Positions 20,001 to 30,000 of a stretch of DNA of 30,000 nt are shown in pieces. The stretch covers positions 2,501 through 32,500 of the forward strand of contig CABPSV020000007.1 of the NCBI GenBank assembly GCA_902459845.2. The letters run 5' to 3'. Both the position numbers and the translations under genes were made by a program. The stretch is from Hepatocystis sp. ex Piliocolobus tephrosceles (taxonomy: Eukaryota > Apicomplexa > Aconoidasida > Haemosporida > Plasmodiidae). The notes under the pieces were generated by a model. It searched no databases. It saw only the letters and a list, made by a program, of their open reading frames with translations, and was not told where the DNA came from. How positions within the stretch are numbered: the stretch's first letter is position 1; each line of letters begins with the position of its first letter.

Positions 20001-21513
20001 AAGTAACGATTCACAAAAAAAAAAACGGGAAATGATATCGAAAAAAATTAGTAGTGTTAAAATAGATGGTCCTATAAAAAAATTGAAATCACTTAAAAAA
20101 CAAAAAAGTAGTAATAAATCAGATAAAAATAAAAACCAAGATAATAATAGTATTGTAATAAATAGAAATGACAAAATATATAAAAAATTATCAAAAGTAA
20201 TTAGTTCTAAATTACTAAAATCTACTACTGCCGTTTCTGCTGTTACTATGTCTTCAATGAAATCGGATAAACAAGATAAAAGGTTTAAATCAGCAGCATT
20301 ATTAATTAAAGCAAGTACTACTGGAACTAAAAATAAAGATAAAAAGAATTTAAAAAGAAGTAAAACTACAAATAAAACTACAAATAAAACTACAAATAAA
20401 ACAACAAATAAAACAACAAATAAAACAGAAAATAAAACATTAAATGGAAATAGTGATAATATATCAGAAATAACAAATGAAAATTCTATAAACGAATTAA
20501 CATTAAAAACTGATAGTAAACGTTCTACTGATCAAATAAAAAATAAATATTTAACACCAAAACTTAAGTCAAACAAATCCGTTATTTCTAATAAAACATC
20601 AAGAAGTGAAAGTTCATATAATTCAAATAGAAGTGCTTCACAGTCAGCTTCTCAATCTGCGGCACAGAAAAAAGTATTAAAAAAAAAGAAAAAGAAAATG
20701 AGTACCAATGCAAATGATGATTCTAATAAAGATATCACAAGCAATACAGATGTTGTAAAAGATATTATTACTACTACAATTGATGATTCAAATCAAAATA
20801 CTACACCAAATATATGTAAAAATGAAAGTACCTTAAGTATACCCGTATCACCAATGTCAAATAAAGATAATTCAGATAAAAAAAATAGTACGACCGAATT
20901 TAAAGAAAATGAAATTAATCCATTTATGAACTTAAAAAATATTTCTTCATCATTTGTTTACGATCAACCTAAACCAAAAAGCACAACAAGAAACTCATCT
21001 TGTAATACAAATTTGGAAAATTATAATAGACAAAATAAAAATATAAATAGTTTAAATTATAATAAAGAATTAACAATGAAAAGATCAAATGAAACGAAAA
21101 AACAATCAAATTGGATATTTAATAATTGTTGTTCTTCAAATGTAGATACTGATAATAATAATTATTATTCTGATAGAAAAGAACCTATTATACAAAATTA
21201 TAGTTCACTTTTTAATGTGCATAATAAATATATACCAAAAGACTTAGTTCCTCAATTAGTACAGGAACCAAATAACACTATGAAAGTATCTGAAATTTAT
21301 GTTTCGAATATTTTAAAAAATAAGATGGTGAGTTCGGTAAGTACAAAAAAATTTTCAAAATCTTATACAAATGGGTTAAACGATTTGAATAAAAATCGTC
21401 AAATGAATTTATATTCATCTAATCATTCTAATATAGGATTGGAAAAAAAGAGAATTTTTAATTGTAAAAGTCCATCATGTTTTGCATCAGTAAATTATTG
21501 TAGTTGTATTTAA
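17008..21513 (+). CDS. Large Lys/Asn/Ser-rich protein of unknown function
   Basis: One uninterrupted exon of 1501 residues starts MDLTDKVNQDQ and ends NYCSCI, stop TAA. I recognise no catalytic domain. Composition is very rich in Lys, Asn, Ser and Thr, with two basic halves (~190-500 and ~700-1240) around an acidic middle (~500-710). Repeat arrays are NDVANNIV (~64-95), QIDQTEEP (~660-700) and TTNK (~1120-1140). There are no signal peptide or membrane segments. The C-terminal ~180 residues are less biased (SSFVYDQPKPK, EPIIQNYSSLFNVHNKYIPK, DLVPQLVQEPNNTMKVSEIY) and end in a Cys cluster, CKSPSC...NYCSCI. Such a protein could be a cytoskeletal or microtubule-binding scaffold, but that is guesswork from its charge. 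I chose the first ATG because the upstream region is pure spacer and the N-terminus is of normal composition. Confidence 0.88.
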   Translation: MDLTDKVNQDQMVDHKSEGQENTTVNEIQNESLKAIGEEEKNASTLTDKNLVEVVNDVVTSVVNDVANNIVNDVANNIVNDVANNIVNDVANNGVSGVNLNTNEKSTESVEIKNNEINLDNTNEPTFVKTTAENNRVLSNEHLSNEKTISSFNSLENENNNKPRNGSLFIEVKGLLEIVNSKEFIKNMNADKLYISTKNESMNIKSKRSFSVPNKVIPKKADTKKLVSNVTAPKTASKQNLKQIIRAPKLEHVPKKAPLLTKPLEKIPQTLNKNRIYKIENLDKKIDPTKAKNAIRYSPKKPNVLKDSKIKLKEPVRAKFALSSKTDNEGIPPNMNPLEAINKTAMRLSNKSVPLLNKHKGISIKAEPPKGSLKNTLRYLKNAIEMKNGETASAKVKTDIINDNKNKKDIPSNNSKPTMRRKTLSKNSTIKGISTKAVKGSLEPKSRNLSKKTISKTSNELKLKDKEKKKNILPKNAKDNKERSSFKQLEKNDTNKSNEKKTNTDTIVSEGNETNDKKVEVVDEVVGEVVGKVVDDKEQKEINTDNKNEDGLENEKDNKTSTDNEKCTETEINVNEKENVDVEKTQTLWDNNKDTDVVKEDDKPDDKENSNIEKVTDLLFQIDNNESEKVDQMDEQKDGQKEEQLGDHTEEPKEGQAEEPQMDQTEELQIDQTEEPQIDQTEEPQIDQTEEPQIDQTEEPKPETETEPMLKEKQQTEKKTDKKIEKKKGPEKKKNITENIKEIKKTKTISIKQTPKVSLDSKMAIKNPLNLKHSMKADFVLKSRSTIKTSSLLLKPKTNININLKNKKSLNNEKSNNVSEKSITNKSVIPKPLTKSTLIAKKSSMVKKILSTGISVKQNNSDKKKDIKKINTLNNIKKLETKRMQEDSKNNKTNSENVTAIDLKKTNSISKKELINKSKTDNIYEMLSNKTNNIKPFKSENYKSELEKQKGINKFDLKIDGVNLKKKSSTLKKFMSSKKMNTFASNKSPSVVADSDNKSNDSQKKKREMISKKISSVKIDGPIKKLKSLKKQKSSNKSDKNKNQDNNSIVINRNDKIYKKLSKVISSKLLKSTTAVSAVTMSSMKSDKQDKRFKSAALLIKASTTGTKNKDKKNLKRSKTTNKTTNKTTNKTTNKTTNKTENKTLNGNSDNISEITNENSINELTLKTDSKRSTDQIKNKYLTPKLKSNKSVISNKTSRSESSYNSNRSASQSASQSAAQKKVLKKKKKKMSTNANDDSNKDITSNTDVVKDIITTTIDDSNQNTTPNICKNESTLSIPVSPMSNKDNSDKKNSTTEFKENEINPFMNLKNISSSFVYDQPKPKSTTRNSSCNTNLENYNRQNKNINSLNYNKELTMKRSNETKKQSNWIFNNCCSSNVDTDNNNYYSDRKEPIIQNYSSLFNVHNKYIPKDLVPQLVQEPNNTMKVSEIYVSNILKNKMVSSVSTKKFSKSYTNGLNDLNKNRQMNLYSSNHSNIGLEKKRIFNCKSPSCFASVNYCSCI
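17197..17292. repeat. 24-bp array encoding NDVANNIV
   Basis: Three exact and one diverged copy of the unit aatgatgttgcaaataatattgta lie near the 5' end of the Lys-rich gene. They are preceded by a related degenerate unit encoding NDVVTSVV. Confidence 0.92.
18987..19106. repeat. 24-bp array encoding QIDQTEEP
   Basis: About five copies encode Q(I/M)DQTEE(P/L), with more degenerate relatives just upstream (EGQAEEP, GDHTEEP). The unit is acidic, contrasting with the basic remainder of the Lys-rich protein. Confidence 0.92.
20365..20430. repeat. 12-bp array encoding TTNK
   Basis: Five copies of a 12-bp unit (actacaaataaa / acaacaaataaa) encode TTNK in the Lys-rich protein, ending with a diverged TENK. 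Confidence 0.9.
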
Positions 21514-21588
21514 AAGTAGTATGGTGAGCGATGGTTCAAGTTGTGTATATATGTTAATATTTATATTACAATAAAAAGAAAGGGTGAA

Positions 21589-21626
<38 letters not shown>

Positions 21627-22106
21627 AGAATGTTTCTTTTAAATTATATCAATTGTTATACAATATACATTTGGCTTAAATATTTATAAACAAAAAAAAA
21701 AAAAAAAAAAATAATAATAATAATAACAATAACAATTAAAATAGACAGATGTAATGAACTCTGTGCAAAAAGTATAATTAAATATAAAAATTTGATAATA
21801 TATACATATCTATTATTAATTTGTATAATATTCCATTCGTAACATTTAATGTTTCATGATATATATCAATATGAAACTATTTACTTGTGTACGAAAAAAA
21901 AAATAATACAACACACATATATGTTTTGTTTTATGTATTTTTATATGTTATGTTTTACTTTTGTTTTATTGTTATATATATATATATATATATGTATATA
22001 GCAAATCAAATATGGTAAATTTATCTACTTATATTGATAATTACCTTTTTTTTTTTGTTGTTGTTGTGTTTTTTCAATATCCATAAATATTTATTTTATT
22101 ATACTT

Positions 22107-22146
<40 letters not shown>

Positions 22147-22552
22147 TTTATGCAACAATTTGTAGAATACATTTTTATTATACAAAGCAACAATAATGTT
22201 ACACACATTTGTTCAAACTTAAAATTGCTTTGCATGTACATATATATATATAAATTTACATGTTTACTTGTAACTACATGTGAAGCACCTGTACATATAC
22301 GTGTGCGTTATATGTACCCAAAAAAAAAAAAGAAAAAAAAAAAAAAAAAACAATATCAATTTTTATAGTTATAATTTTATATGTTTACTTTCATTTTTTT
22401 TCTATTTTTATTTTATATTTATTTGTATATGTAATATAATACCATTAAAATAAGAACTCTTCAATTTATATAAACTTAAGAACTGTGTTAATTTATTTTC
22501 ACTATTTGTAAGGTTTTCTTTTTTAAAATAATTTTATATTAAAAAAAAAAAA

Positions 22553-22588
<36 letters not shown>

Positions 22589-23074
22589 CAATAAATGAAA
22601 TGTATCTAAATCTGATTTATAAAATGGTTTATATGTACAAGCGTAGCATAAATATAGCATAACATGTCTATCATATAATTATTAATATTAAATATTAAAA
22701 TTTATAAAGTATGTTTTTATATTAGTTTTTTTTTTATTTATATTTTTTATTTCCTCTTAACTCAAACTATTTCACTATTCAATATATATATATATATACA
22801 AAATAATCAAAAAAAAAAAAAAAAAAGTGAACCCGTTTTACAAAAGCAAACTTTCATCATTTTAAACTTGTGTTTACTCATAAAATTAAAAAAATATATA
22901 CTCATATAAAAGACTATAAATAATACTATTAAGTATTTAATTATTCTATGATAGCTTAAAAATAAAAGTATTGGTAAAAAAAAAAAGTGAAATAAAATAA
23001 AAGGAATATTATAAGATGGTCCAGGTATGGTTGATATTTTACAGAACACAAAAATGGGAGCGGTATAATAAAAA

Positions 23075-23124
<50 letters not shown>

Positions 23125-23165
23125 TTTTCTCTTTCTCTGCATGTATATGTCAGTTAATAGAAGTT
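21514..23165. terminator. Convergent intergenic region (3' ends of two genes)
   Basis: A 1.65-kb spacer separates the tail-to-tail Lys-rich and coiled-coil genes and must carry both polyadenylation regions. Contents are (TA)n at 21597-21622 and 23080-23121, poly(A) near 21691-21710, poly(T) at 22111-22144, (AAT)n at 22554-22588, and no exon-like block. Reading frames crossing (TA)n at 22807-23142 look spurious. Confidence 0.65.
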
Positions 23166-24104
23166 TTATTTTTTTTCTGATTTATATATTTCTAAATATT
23201 TTTTTAAATCATTATTTTCATTATACAAATGGTTAATATGTTTTCTATATAAATCAATTTGTGTTTTGAACAATGAAGAGATGTTTTCGCTATCTATACC
23301 TGGTACTTTCATTTCATTTATATTTGTATTATTATTATTATTATTATTGTTGCCGTTGTTATTATAAAACTTATTATTTAATTCATTTGGAACATAAACC
23401 ACCGAATTATTTTTATTTAAGTTTTCATTTTTTTCTATTAACATTTTATTATTCATTAATAAATTATGCGTGTAAAAGATTAAATCATTTATAACACTTT
23501 GTTGTATTTTAATTAAATTTAATGAGTTGTTATAATTTTTAATTAATATTTTTAAAAATTGATAAAATTTTGAATCAACATATTCATTTTTTTCTTTTAT
23601 TATTGACATATCAATATGCTTTATTAATAAAATATCATTAAAACCTATAAAGTTATTTAATTTATCACAGTTCATAATATTTTTTGTATATAAAGAAAGG
23701 TTTGATTCATTTGTGTTTAATATGTTAATAATATTTTTTATATCTTTTTCACTTAATATATTATCTTTGTTAAATTTATTTTTTCTTTTTTTATCTTTTT
23801 CTTTTTCTTCCAACTTCTCTTTTTTTATTTTAATTGCAGATTGTTCTTCTTTTAATTGCAAAAAATCCATAATGTATTTATTAGCATCAATTATATTGGG
23901 AATACTATAATCTATACTTCTTTTAGTAATAGTTTCATTATTTTCTTTTTTTTTTTCATTTTTTATTACATTTAATAAATTTAATTCTTTCAAAAGACAA
24001 TAATTTTTAACTAAGTTATTCGCAACTTTTATTTTGTTTGCTTTTACAGCATCTTCACAATCATTATCTTCATTTATTAATAAGTTTGCATCACATGTAT
24101 TCAT
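23166..24104 (-). CDS. Coiled-coil protein of unknown function
   Basis: A single exon of 312 residues runs from MNTCDANLLINEDNDCED to YLEIYKSEKK, stop TAA. It begins with a short acidic segment. Helical, charged sequence follows: a Lys/Glu-rich coil near 88-112 (EEQSAIKIKKEKLEEKEK), then leucine/isoleucine-rich helices (~115-225). An Asn-rich insert (~245-260) comes next, then a final coiled coil (IDLYRKHINHLYNENNDLKK). No signal peptide, membrane span or catalytic motif is visible. I do not recognise the family. Helical architecture of this type is common in cytoskeletal, centrosomal or kinetochore components, but nothing here selects among them. The ATG at 24104 is the first in frame, and upstream sequence is spacer. 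It is head-to-head with the BTB gene. Confidence 0.85.
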   Translation of the reverse strand: MNTCDANLLINEDNDCEDAVKANKIKVANNLVKNYCLLKELNLLNVIKNEKKKENNETITKRSIDYSIPNIIDANKYIMDFLQLKEEQSAIKIKKEKLEEKEKDKKRKNKFNKDNILSEKDIKNIINILNTNESNLSLYTKNIMNCDKLNNFIGFNDILLIKHIDMSIIKEKNEYVDSKFYQFLKILIKNYNNSLNLIKIQQSVINDLIFYTHNLLMNNKMLIEKNENLNKNNSVVYVPNELNNKFYNNNGNNNNNNNNTNINEMKVPGIDSENISSLFKTQIDLYRKHINHLYNENNDLKKYLEIYKSEKK

Positions 24105-24221
24105 TTTATTTTAAGTGGATTTTACTACATTCTTTTTTCTTATAACATAATTATGCATTTAATTGCATATTTTTTTCACCTTTTTGGTGGTATTATCCTT
24201 AGCAGTATTTCGTACACACAC

Positions 24222-24267
<46 letters not shown>

Positions 24268-25680
24268 CAACAGTCCTTTTTACTATTTTTCTTTTTAAAC
24301 ATGAAGTATTTTTATTTTATATTCCTTAAATATATTAAGTTCTTCACTTTTTTTTTTTCATATTTGTGTTCTTCATTTTTTACTTTATTTATTTATTTAT
24401 TTATTCATTTATTCATTTATTTATTATTTTTTTTTTTTTTAATTTAAAAAAAAAAAAATATATATGTATGTATATATATATTGTTAGTAAATATTAATTA
24501 ATGAAATTTTAAAAAATGAAAATGAATTCAAATATAAGCTAAACAACATAAAATATAAAAAAATAAAAATAAAAAATTGCTACATGCAATAATATATATA
24601 ATGTATTTACATATAGATGTTATAATAATATAATAATATTGTAAAAATTGATGCTAAAAAATAAATTGCAGTTCATATAAAAACGTAATAATAGAACTTA
24701 AACGTATAATTAATTTTCATTAAGCACTCTTTTTTTCTTTTTTCTCCCAAAGTGTCACTTGTAAATTTTATTAAAATTTTATAATTATATTTTTTTATTT
24801 TTAAAATGCTCATTTTTTTTGTCACATTATTTTTTTTTTTTTGTTCATCCATTTGTGATCAGCTTTTTTGTGTGTTCAAAATTTTGCCTATTCAAATTTT
24901 TACCTGCTCAAAAATTTGCCCCCTCAACAAGCTTCTCTTCCCAACCACTCTATTTATTTATTTTTTTTTTTTTTTATTTTTTTTTTTTATTTTTTATTTT
25001 TTTTTTTTTTTTTAATTTTTTTTTATTTTATTTTATTTTTTTTTGAACAGATAACAACATCTTTTAAACTTTTAAATGTTACGTCATACTTTTTTTAATC
25101 CTTCGATTTTCCTTCTTGGTGTAACAATTTTTTTTTATTTATTTTTTTTTTTTTTAATACAAACAGTAAACATGAATTCTTTAATTATCTTATTTTTTTT
25201 CGACATTTTTTTTTTATAAGTTGTTATAAATATTTTTGTTTTTAAGAAGTATTAACATTATATATATTTTTAAGACAACTACATATGAAAAATTGTTCCT
25301 ATTATGCAATTTCTTTCTTTCTTCTTCTTCTTTTTTTTTTTTTTTTTGTTATATGTTTTTGTTTTTTTTTGTGTGTTTTCTTTTAATGCCATATTTAATA
25401 CATTTTTAATACCCCATTTTCCGTTTTAACACCCTTTTTAATATTATTTTTAATTTCGCTTTTATCTTGATTTTTTAAGAATATTCTTGGAATATGTATA
25501 TATATATATATTTTTTTTTTATTTTTTATTCCTACAAAGTGGTTAAAATAAACATGTTTTATGTAATATAATATATTATTATTTTTATTAACATTTTTAC
25601 TGATCCACTTAATAACACAGATGTGTATATGCATGTATACATCTTTATACCGATTCATGTATATTCATATTAATTTATTC

Positions 25681-25715
<35 letters not shown>

Positions 25716-25824
25716 GAATTATTACAATCATTAATGTCACTAAAATAACATTATTAATTTGTAAATATTTTTTGTATGTATTATTAGAAAATAGTTTTAT
25801 TTAAAAAAAAAAAAAAAAAAAAAC
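24105..25824. promoter_or_regulatory. Divergent promoter spacer (coiled-coil gene / BTB gene)
   Basis: A 1.72-kb spacer lies between head-to-head genes. It contains (TA)n at 24229-24258, an (ATTT)n stretch at 24385-24430, long T-rich tracts (24954-25045, 25327-25347, 25687-25712) and a poly(A) directly before the BTB start (25803-25823). A short C-containing block at about 24840-24950 holds three imperfect copies of a TCAAAATTTTGCC-like motif. No exon with good splice sites was found. Confidence 0.65.
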
Positions 25825-26451
25825 ATGCTGTGTTGTCAAAAAAATATAATTGACACAGTTAGTAATGCAAAAAAAAGTGTAATTATTATACATAAAGACG
25901 AAAATAAGAAAGAAAAAAATGCTGGTAATGATGGTATTGGTAGCAGTGGTGGGATTGGTGACAGTGGTGGTAACGTTGGTACAGGTGATATGGGAGGAAC
26001 TGCATTAATTGCACAGGGTGGGGGTAAATTATCTTTAATTAATCTTTTGAAAAAGTCAAATGAAAATGTTTATAAGACAAAACATGAAAAGTATAAAGCC
26101 AATAAAAATAAAATAGTAAGTAAATCAGATGTATTCAAATATTATGAATATAAATATTTAATAGACAAGTATGGTGTACGTATATATAACAGAAATTTGA
26201 ACAACAATGACCCGAATAGTAGTGAACGATATGAAGATGTTATTAAAGAAATTGATGATATAACTGAGTTTTCTAAATTAGATTCGGAAGATAAATGTAA
26301 AAAATTAAATGAAGTACAGAATAAAATTAATGAATATAAGAAAAGAAAAAAGTTATTAAATATTCATGATGATTTTGTTTTTACAAATATATATAAACTA
26401 ACACATAAACTAAATTATACTATGTTAGATGAAGAAAAAAATAATGTGGTA

Positions 26452-26494
<43 letters not shown>

Positions 26495-27458
26495 GTATAT
26501 ATATACATACATGTGTGTGTCTGTGTTTGTGACATATTACGTATAGGTGCATGTGTACGTATGTAGAAACGTATCTATCTAGTGTGTTTGCTAAAGGTGT
26601 TGTTACACATATATGGTTTACTTTTTTTTTTTTTTTTTTTTTTTTTAGGAACGCTACAACTGCAATAAAGTTTTAGAAATGCTATTTCAGAGAAAACTTA
26701 AAAGAAAAGATTTAATTAAAAATAAGCTGGATATACATTATGTTCATATAGAAGATAAACTAAATGAGTTTTTTATAATAAAAAATTCTGAATTACAATA
26801 TTATATTAATAATAATGATATAATTACAACAGTCCCTATAGAATTTTTGAATAAAGAAGAAAATAAAAAGGAAGAAATTGTTAAAGAAGAGAAAACAAAA
26901 GAGACATCAGAATTAAAAGAGAAAAATGAATCGGATGAAAATATATATAAATCATTTAATGAAGAAATAAAACGTAGTTATAATAATAATATAGAAATTA
27001 TTTTAATGCCAAAATACAAAAAATATTATAAATTTCATGGGTATTATAAAATAGTTTTAAATTTACATAAAATAAAACTTATTTCTAATGATTTTTATCA
27101 CTCTATTGAGAATAAAATTGAAAAATATATTATAAATAAAAAAAAAGGTCACCATATACATGTAAAACTAAAATTAAAAACGAATTATCCTCAAGCATTA
27201 AAAACACTTATTAGATATATACATGATACAAATTTTAAACTAAGTAACTTGCCTTTTAGATTATTAGTAACGATTTATATAATATGTATGGATTTAAAAT
27301 TTTATGATATTATAAATAATATTGTTAAAGAAATTAATGTTCAAACGAATTTTAATAATATAATTCATATATTAGATTTATCATCGATTTGTAAACAAAC
27401 TCCTATTTTTAAAGACTTCATTCGCATTATTGTAGATTCAGCTGATTATATATTTCGA

Positions 27459-27499
<41 letters not shown>

Positions 27500-29067
27500 A
27501 AAAACAAAATGTACATATACATACATACGTATACTTATATATGTCTTTTTTAATTTATCTAATTTGTATCAGTTTAAAATTTCTTTTTTTGTGTGTTTTT
27601 TTTTTAATGTCATTACAAAAATGTACTCATTGTTTTTTTTTTTATTATTTTTATTTTTATTTTTTTTTAGAAGAATACCATTATTTTCTGGATGTAGACA
27701 TGTATTCGTATTTCCTAAGTTTTGACAACTTAATGGTTAATGAAATGAAAATTTTTATTGAGTCCTTAAAATATATAACTAAAAAAAAGTGTACCACCAA
27801 AGAACAAGAATTAATATTTAAAAATATAAGATTTGACTTAATACATATAGATGAAAATACATTAAATATATTGCAACAACATAATAAAATATATGATGAA
27901 AATACAAAGACATTTATTCCTCCACTTTCTCTTACCAATAATAATAATAATAGTAGTAATAATAATAATAATAGTAGCAATAATAATAGTAATAATAATA
28001 ATAATAATTTCTTTATTGAGAATAATGAAAATAATGAGAATAATAATAACAACCGTTTACAAACAGAAGTAGCACATTTAAATGAAAATATTATAAATAA
28101 TTTATCGATAGAATTAGAAAAAAACTTAAAAATAGATAATAGTGAATATTTATTAAATAGAAAGGTAGTAGTAAACAATATGACCGAAAATACAATAACC
28201 AACGATATATGTGATAATAATAATAATTTATTTTTTTCTGAAGAAATAAAAAATAAAAATGAAGCTCTTCAAAAAATAGAAAACAATAAAAATTATTTTA
28301 TTACAATTAATAAAAATAAGAATATTATTGATACAAATAATATGTACAACATATTAATAAATAATATGATAAGAAGTGTAGAAAAAGGAACTAAAGATAT
28401 AATAGATAAAAAGGAAAGGTGCAAAGTATGTAATATAAATAAATATTTCGATATAGTATATGATAAAACAGATAAAAATTATTCTTTTAACTTAGTTAAA
28501 AAAAAATATCGAGTAGATAATTATGCTTATATATGTGGAGATGAAAAATTAATAAACGAATATACATCAACTTTTCAAATAGTAAATACAAAAAATAGTA
28601 ATATTATAATAGGTGTTGTTTTAAAAACAATAGACTTAAGTAATCCTATTCCTCAACTTAATCCTAAAATACCTAACTTTTTATTTGAATATAATAATAA
28701 TTTAGTTATTTATTTTGATTTTCTAGTAAATGATTTTTATGCTTGTAATATAAACGATATCAGTAGTAGTAACAAGAAGGATAATTATTTAACACTACTA
28801 AACAAAACAAAATTAAATATATATTCACACTCAAATAAATTAACAAATAATGATATTATTCAATATAGTATAACAGTTATTAATCAAACTCTCTATATAT
28901 ATATAAAAATTTTACCAAAAAATATTTGCTTCACCTATTCCTTTGTTATTTTAAAACCTAATATTTTATTAGGAGATATTATAAAAAAACCGTTTATTCA
29001 TGTGAAACCTTTTTTTATGCTAAAAGACTCATCCGATGCTATTTCTATTTCATCATTAAATTTTTAA
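25825..29067 (+). CDS. BTB/BACK-like protein with SPRY-like C-terminus, three exons
   Basis: Exon 1 is 25825-26448 (208 codons, donor gtaagt). Exon 2 is 26649-27459 (ends phase 1 before gttaaa). Exon 3 is 27671-29067 (acceptor ttttttttag, stop TAA). Together they give 943 residues. The N-terminus is MLCCQKNIID followed by a Gly-rich stretch (~35-70). A BTB-like fold is suggested at ~323-440: YYKFHGYYKIVLNLHKIKL, then NYPQALKTLIRYIHDTNFKL and a helical end. A BACK-like helical region follows (~440-545, FLDVDMYSYFLSFDNLMVNE). After Asn-rich inserts (~569-592) the last ~210 residues look SPRY/B30.2-like (NIIIGVVLK; NDIIQYSITVINQTLYIYI; KPFIHVKPFFMLK). BTB-BACK proteins usually recruit substrates to Cullin-3 ubiquitin ligases in cytosol or nucleus; that role here is inference. 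The domain calls are by pattern and divergent; gene structure is firm. Confidence 0.75.
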
Positions 29068-29204
29068 AAAAAGAGTACACATATACATACAGTAGTATAT
29101 ATATGTATGTATATATTTGTACGTTTTTTTTTTTTTTTAAAAAAAATTATATATTGAAATGTTGTTGTATGTGTAATTTTACAAACGCTTGTAGGTGAGT
29201 GTAT

Positions 29205-29244
<40 letters not shown>

Positions 29245-29614
29245 GATATGCATGTATTTATTTATACATATACATTCATAAAAATTACTGTTTTATATAT
29301 TTTTTACGAATTCTTTCACAGCTTTATGTATTTACTTGAAAATGCTTTTACCATTTTTTTTTTTTTTTCTTTTAAATAATTTATATTTATATTTATTTTG
29401 TTTTGTTCAGTCATTTTCTGCATATATAATATACACTCTTGTTTAACATATTTAAATTATTTTATTTCTTTTACCTTGCACTAGATGTGTAATTACAATT
29501 TTTAATATCTTTTTAATTCTTCATAAATAATTATTTATTCAATTACTCATTGGTATTCGTTTAAATATATTTGTCAATTTCTAATTTTTCTATATTTATA
29601 AAACTGTACATTTG

Positions 29615-29655
<41 letters not shown>

Positions 29656-29851
29656 CAATTTTTTATATATAGAAATTTGTTTTGGTTTTTTTTTGTATTT
29701 TTTTTTATTTGTAAAAGATAAACAAACCCAAATCCAAATCCAAAACCAACATAAACATTAACACTTCTTCAATTAGAATCAACAACAAAAAAAAAAAAAA
29801 AAAAAAAAAAAAAACTTAGATGTTGGATGTTCACTTTTAAAGTACTATTAA

Positions 29852-29894
<43 letters not shown>

Positions 29895-30000
29895 AAAATA
29901 TACTATTTTTCTTTATTTCCATTTTTTTCAAATAATAATTTTTGTTTAAAAAATATCATAAAATTAAAAAATTAAAATTAAGTTGTTTTATTATATTTTT
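29068..30000. other. Intergenic sequence downstream of the BTB gene
   Basis: This is the 3' flank of the BTB gene, running off the window. It contains (TA)n at 29217-29242, 29617-29650 and 29856-29889, and a poly(A) at 29786-29814 beside a short aaatcc repeat (29728-29746). No coding, RNA or splice signal was seen. Confidence 0.75.

Noticed and set aside
17091..20174. Several minus-strand open frames of 75-246 residues opposite the Lys-rich gene
   Set aside because: They are Phe/Ser/Leu-rich shadows caused by scarcity of antisense stops in Lys/Asn codons; the sense frame is continuous and better.
22807..23142. Minus-strand 111-residue frame with hydrophobic segments
   Set aside because: It starts in (TA)n and ends in poly-Phe, with no flanking splice or start signals, within a convergent 3' spacer.
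24163..25098. Plus-strand frames rich in Phe before the BTB gene
   Set aside because: They are T-rich spacer translation only.
25395..25658. Minus-strand 87-residue frame in the divergent promoter
   Set aside because: Its composition follows the spacer, half is Ile/Tyr/His from TA repeats, and no recognisable domain or splice partners were seen.
27541..27670. Open frame with ATG upstream of the third BTB-gene exon
   Set aside because: It is poly-Phe/Tyr pyrimidine-tract sequence ending in a consensus acceptor; phase-1 splicing from 27459 joins two well-formed coding regions, so this is an intron.

Overview
The window looks like nuclear DNA from an apicomplexan, almost certainly a Plasmodium (malaria parasite) or close relative. 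The base composition is extremely AT-rich. Spacers are filled with poly(A)/poly(T) and (TA)n runs, introns are short with GT...AG ends, and the proteins carry Asn/Lys-rich low-complexity inserts and 8-residue tandem repeats. I cannot fix the species from sequence alone. Nothing bacterial, viral or transposon-like was seen, and no tRNA, rRNA or CRISPR array.

Layout, left to right. (1) 2-4099 minus: a 1365-residue protein whose C-terminal quarter resembles KIF-binding protein (KBP, a kinesin-binding factor), swollen by repeats. (2) 4379-about 5020 plus: a short spliced gene made of tiny exons, 5' end not found. (3) 5208-9382 minus: a three-exon, 1254-residue neurochondrin-like armadillo/HEAT protein; its first intron holds a perfect 60-bp palindrome. 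(4) 9828-13309 minus: a secreted protein scattered over about 14-16 small exons, which I reassembled from splice signals and matching phases. It has a signal peptide, a SUEL/galactose-binding-lectin-like domain and two copies of a four-cysteine module. (5) 14583-15764 plus: the RNase P/MRP protein Rpp21/Rpr2, its zinc ribbon split by an Asn-rich insert. (6) 17008-21513 plus: a 1501-residue Lys-rich protein of unknown function. (7) 23166-24104 minus: a 312-residue coiled-coil protein of unknown function. (8) 25825-29067 plus: a three-exon protein with BTB, BACK-like and SPRY-like regions, probably a Cullin-3 adaptor.

The genes do not form a pathway. They are ordinary neighbours on a eukaryotic chromosome with separate promoters. 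Head-to-head pairs with shared upstream spacers are 4/5 (13310-14582) and 7/8 (24105-25824). Tail-to-tail pairs are 2/3 and 6/7 (21514-23165).

The items most worth a second look are the reassembled lectin-like secreted protein, the hidden small gene at 4379-5020, the intronic palindrome, and the recurrence of 24-bp repeat units in unrelated genes.
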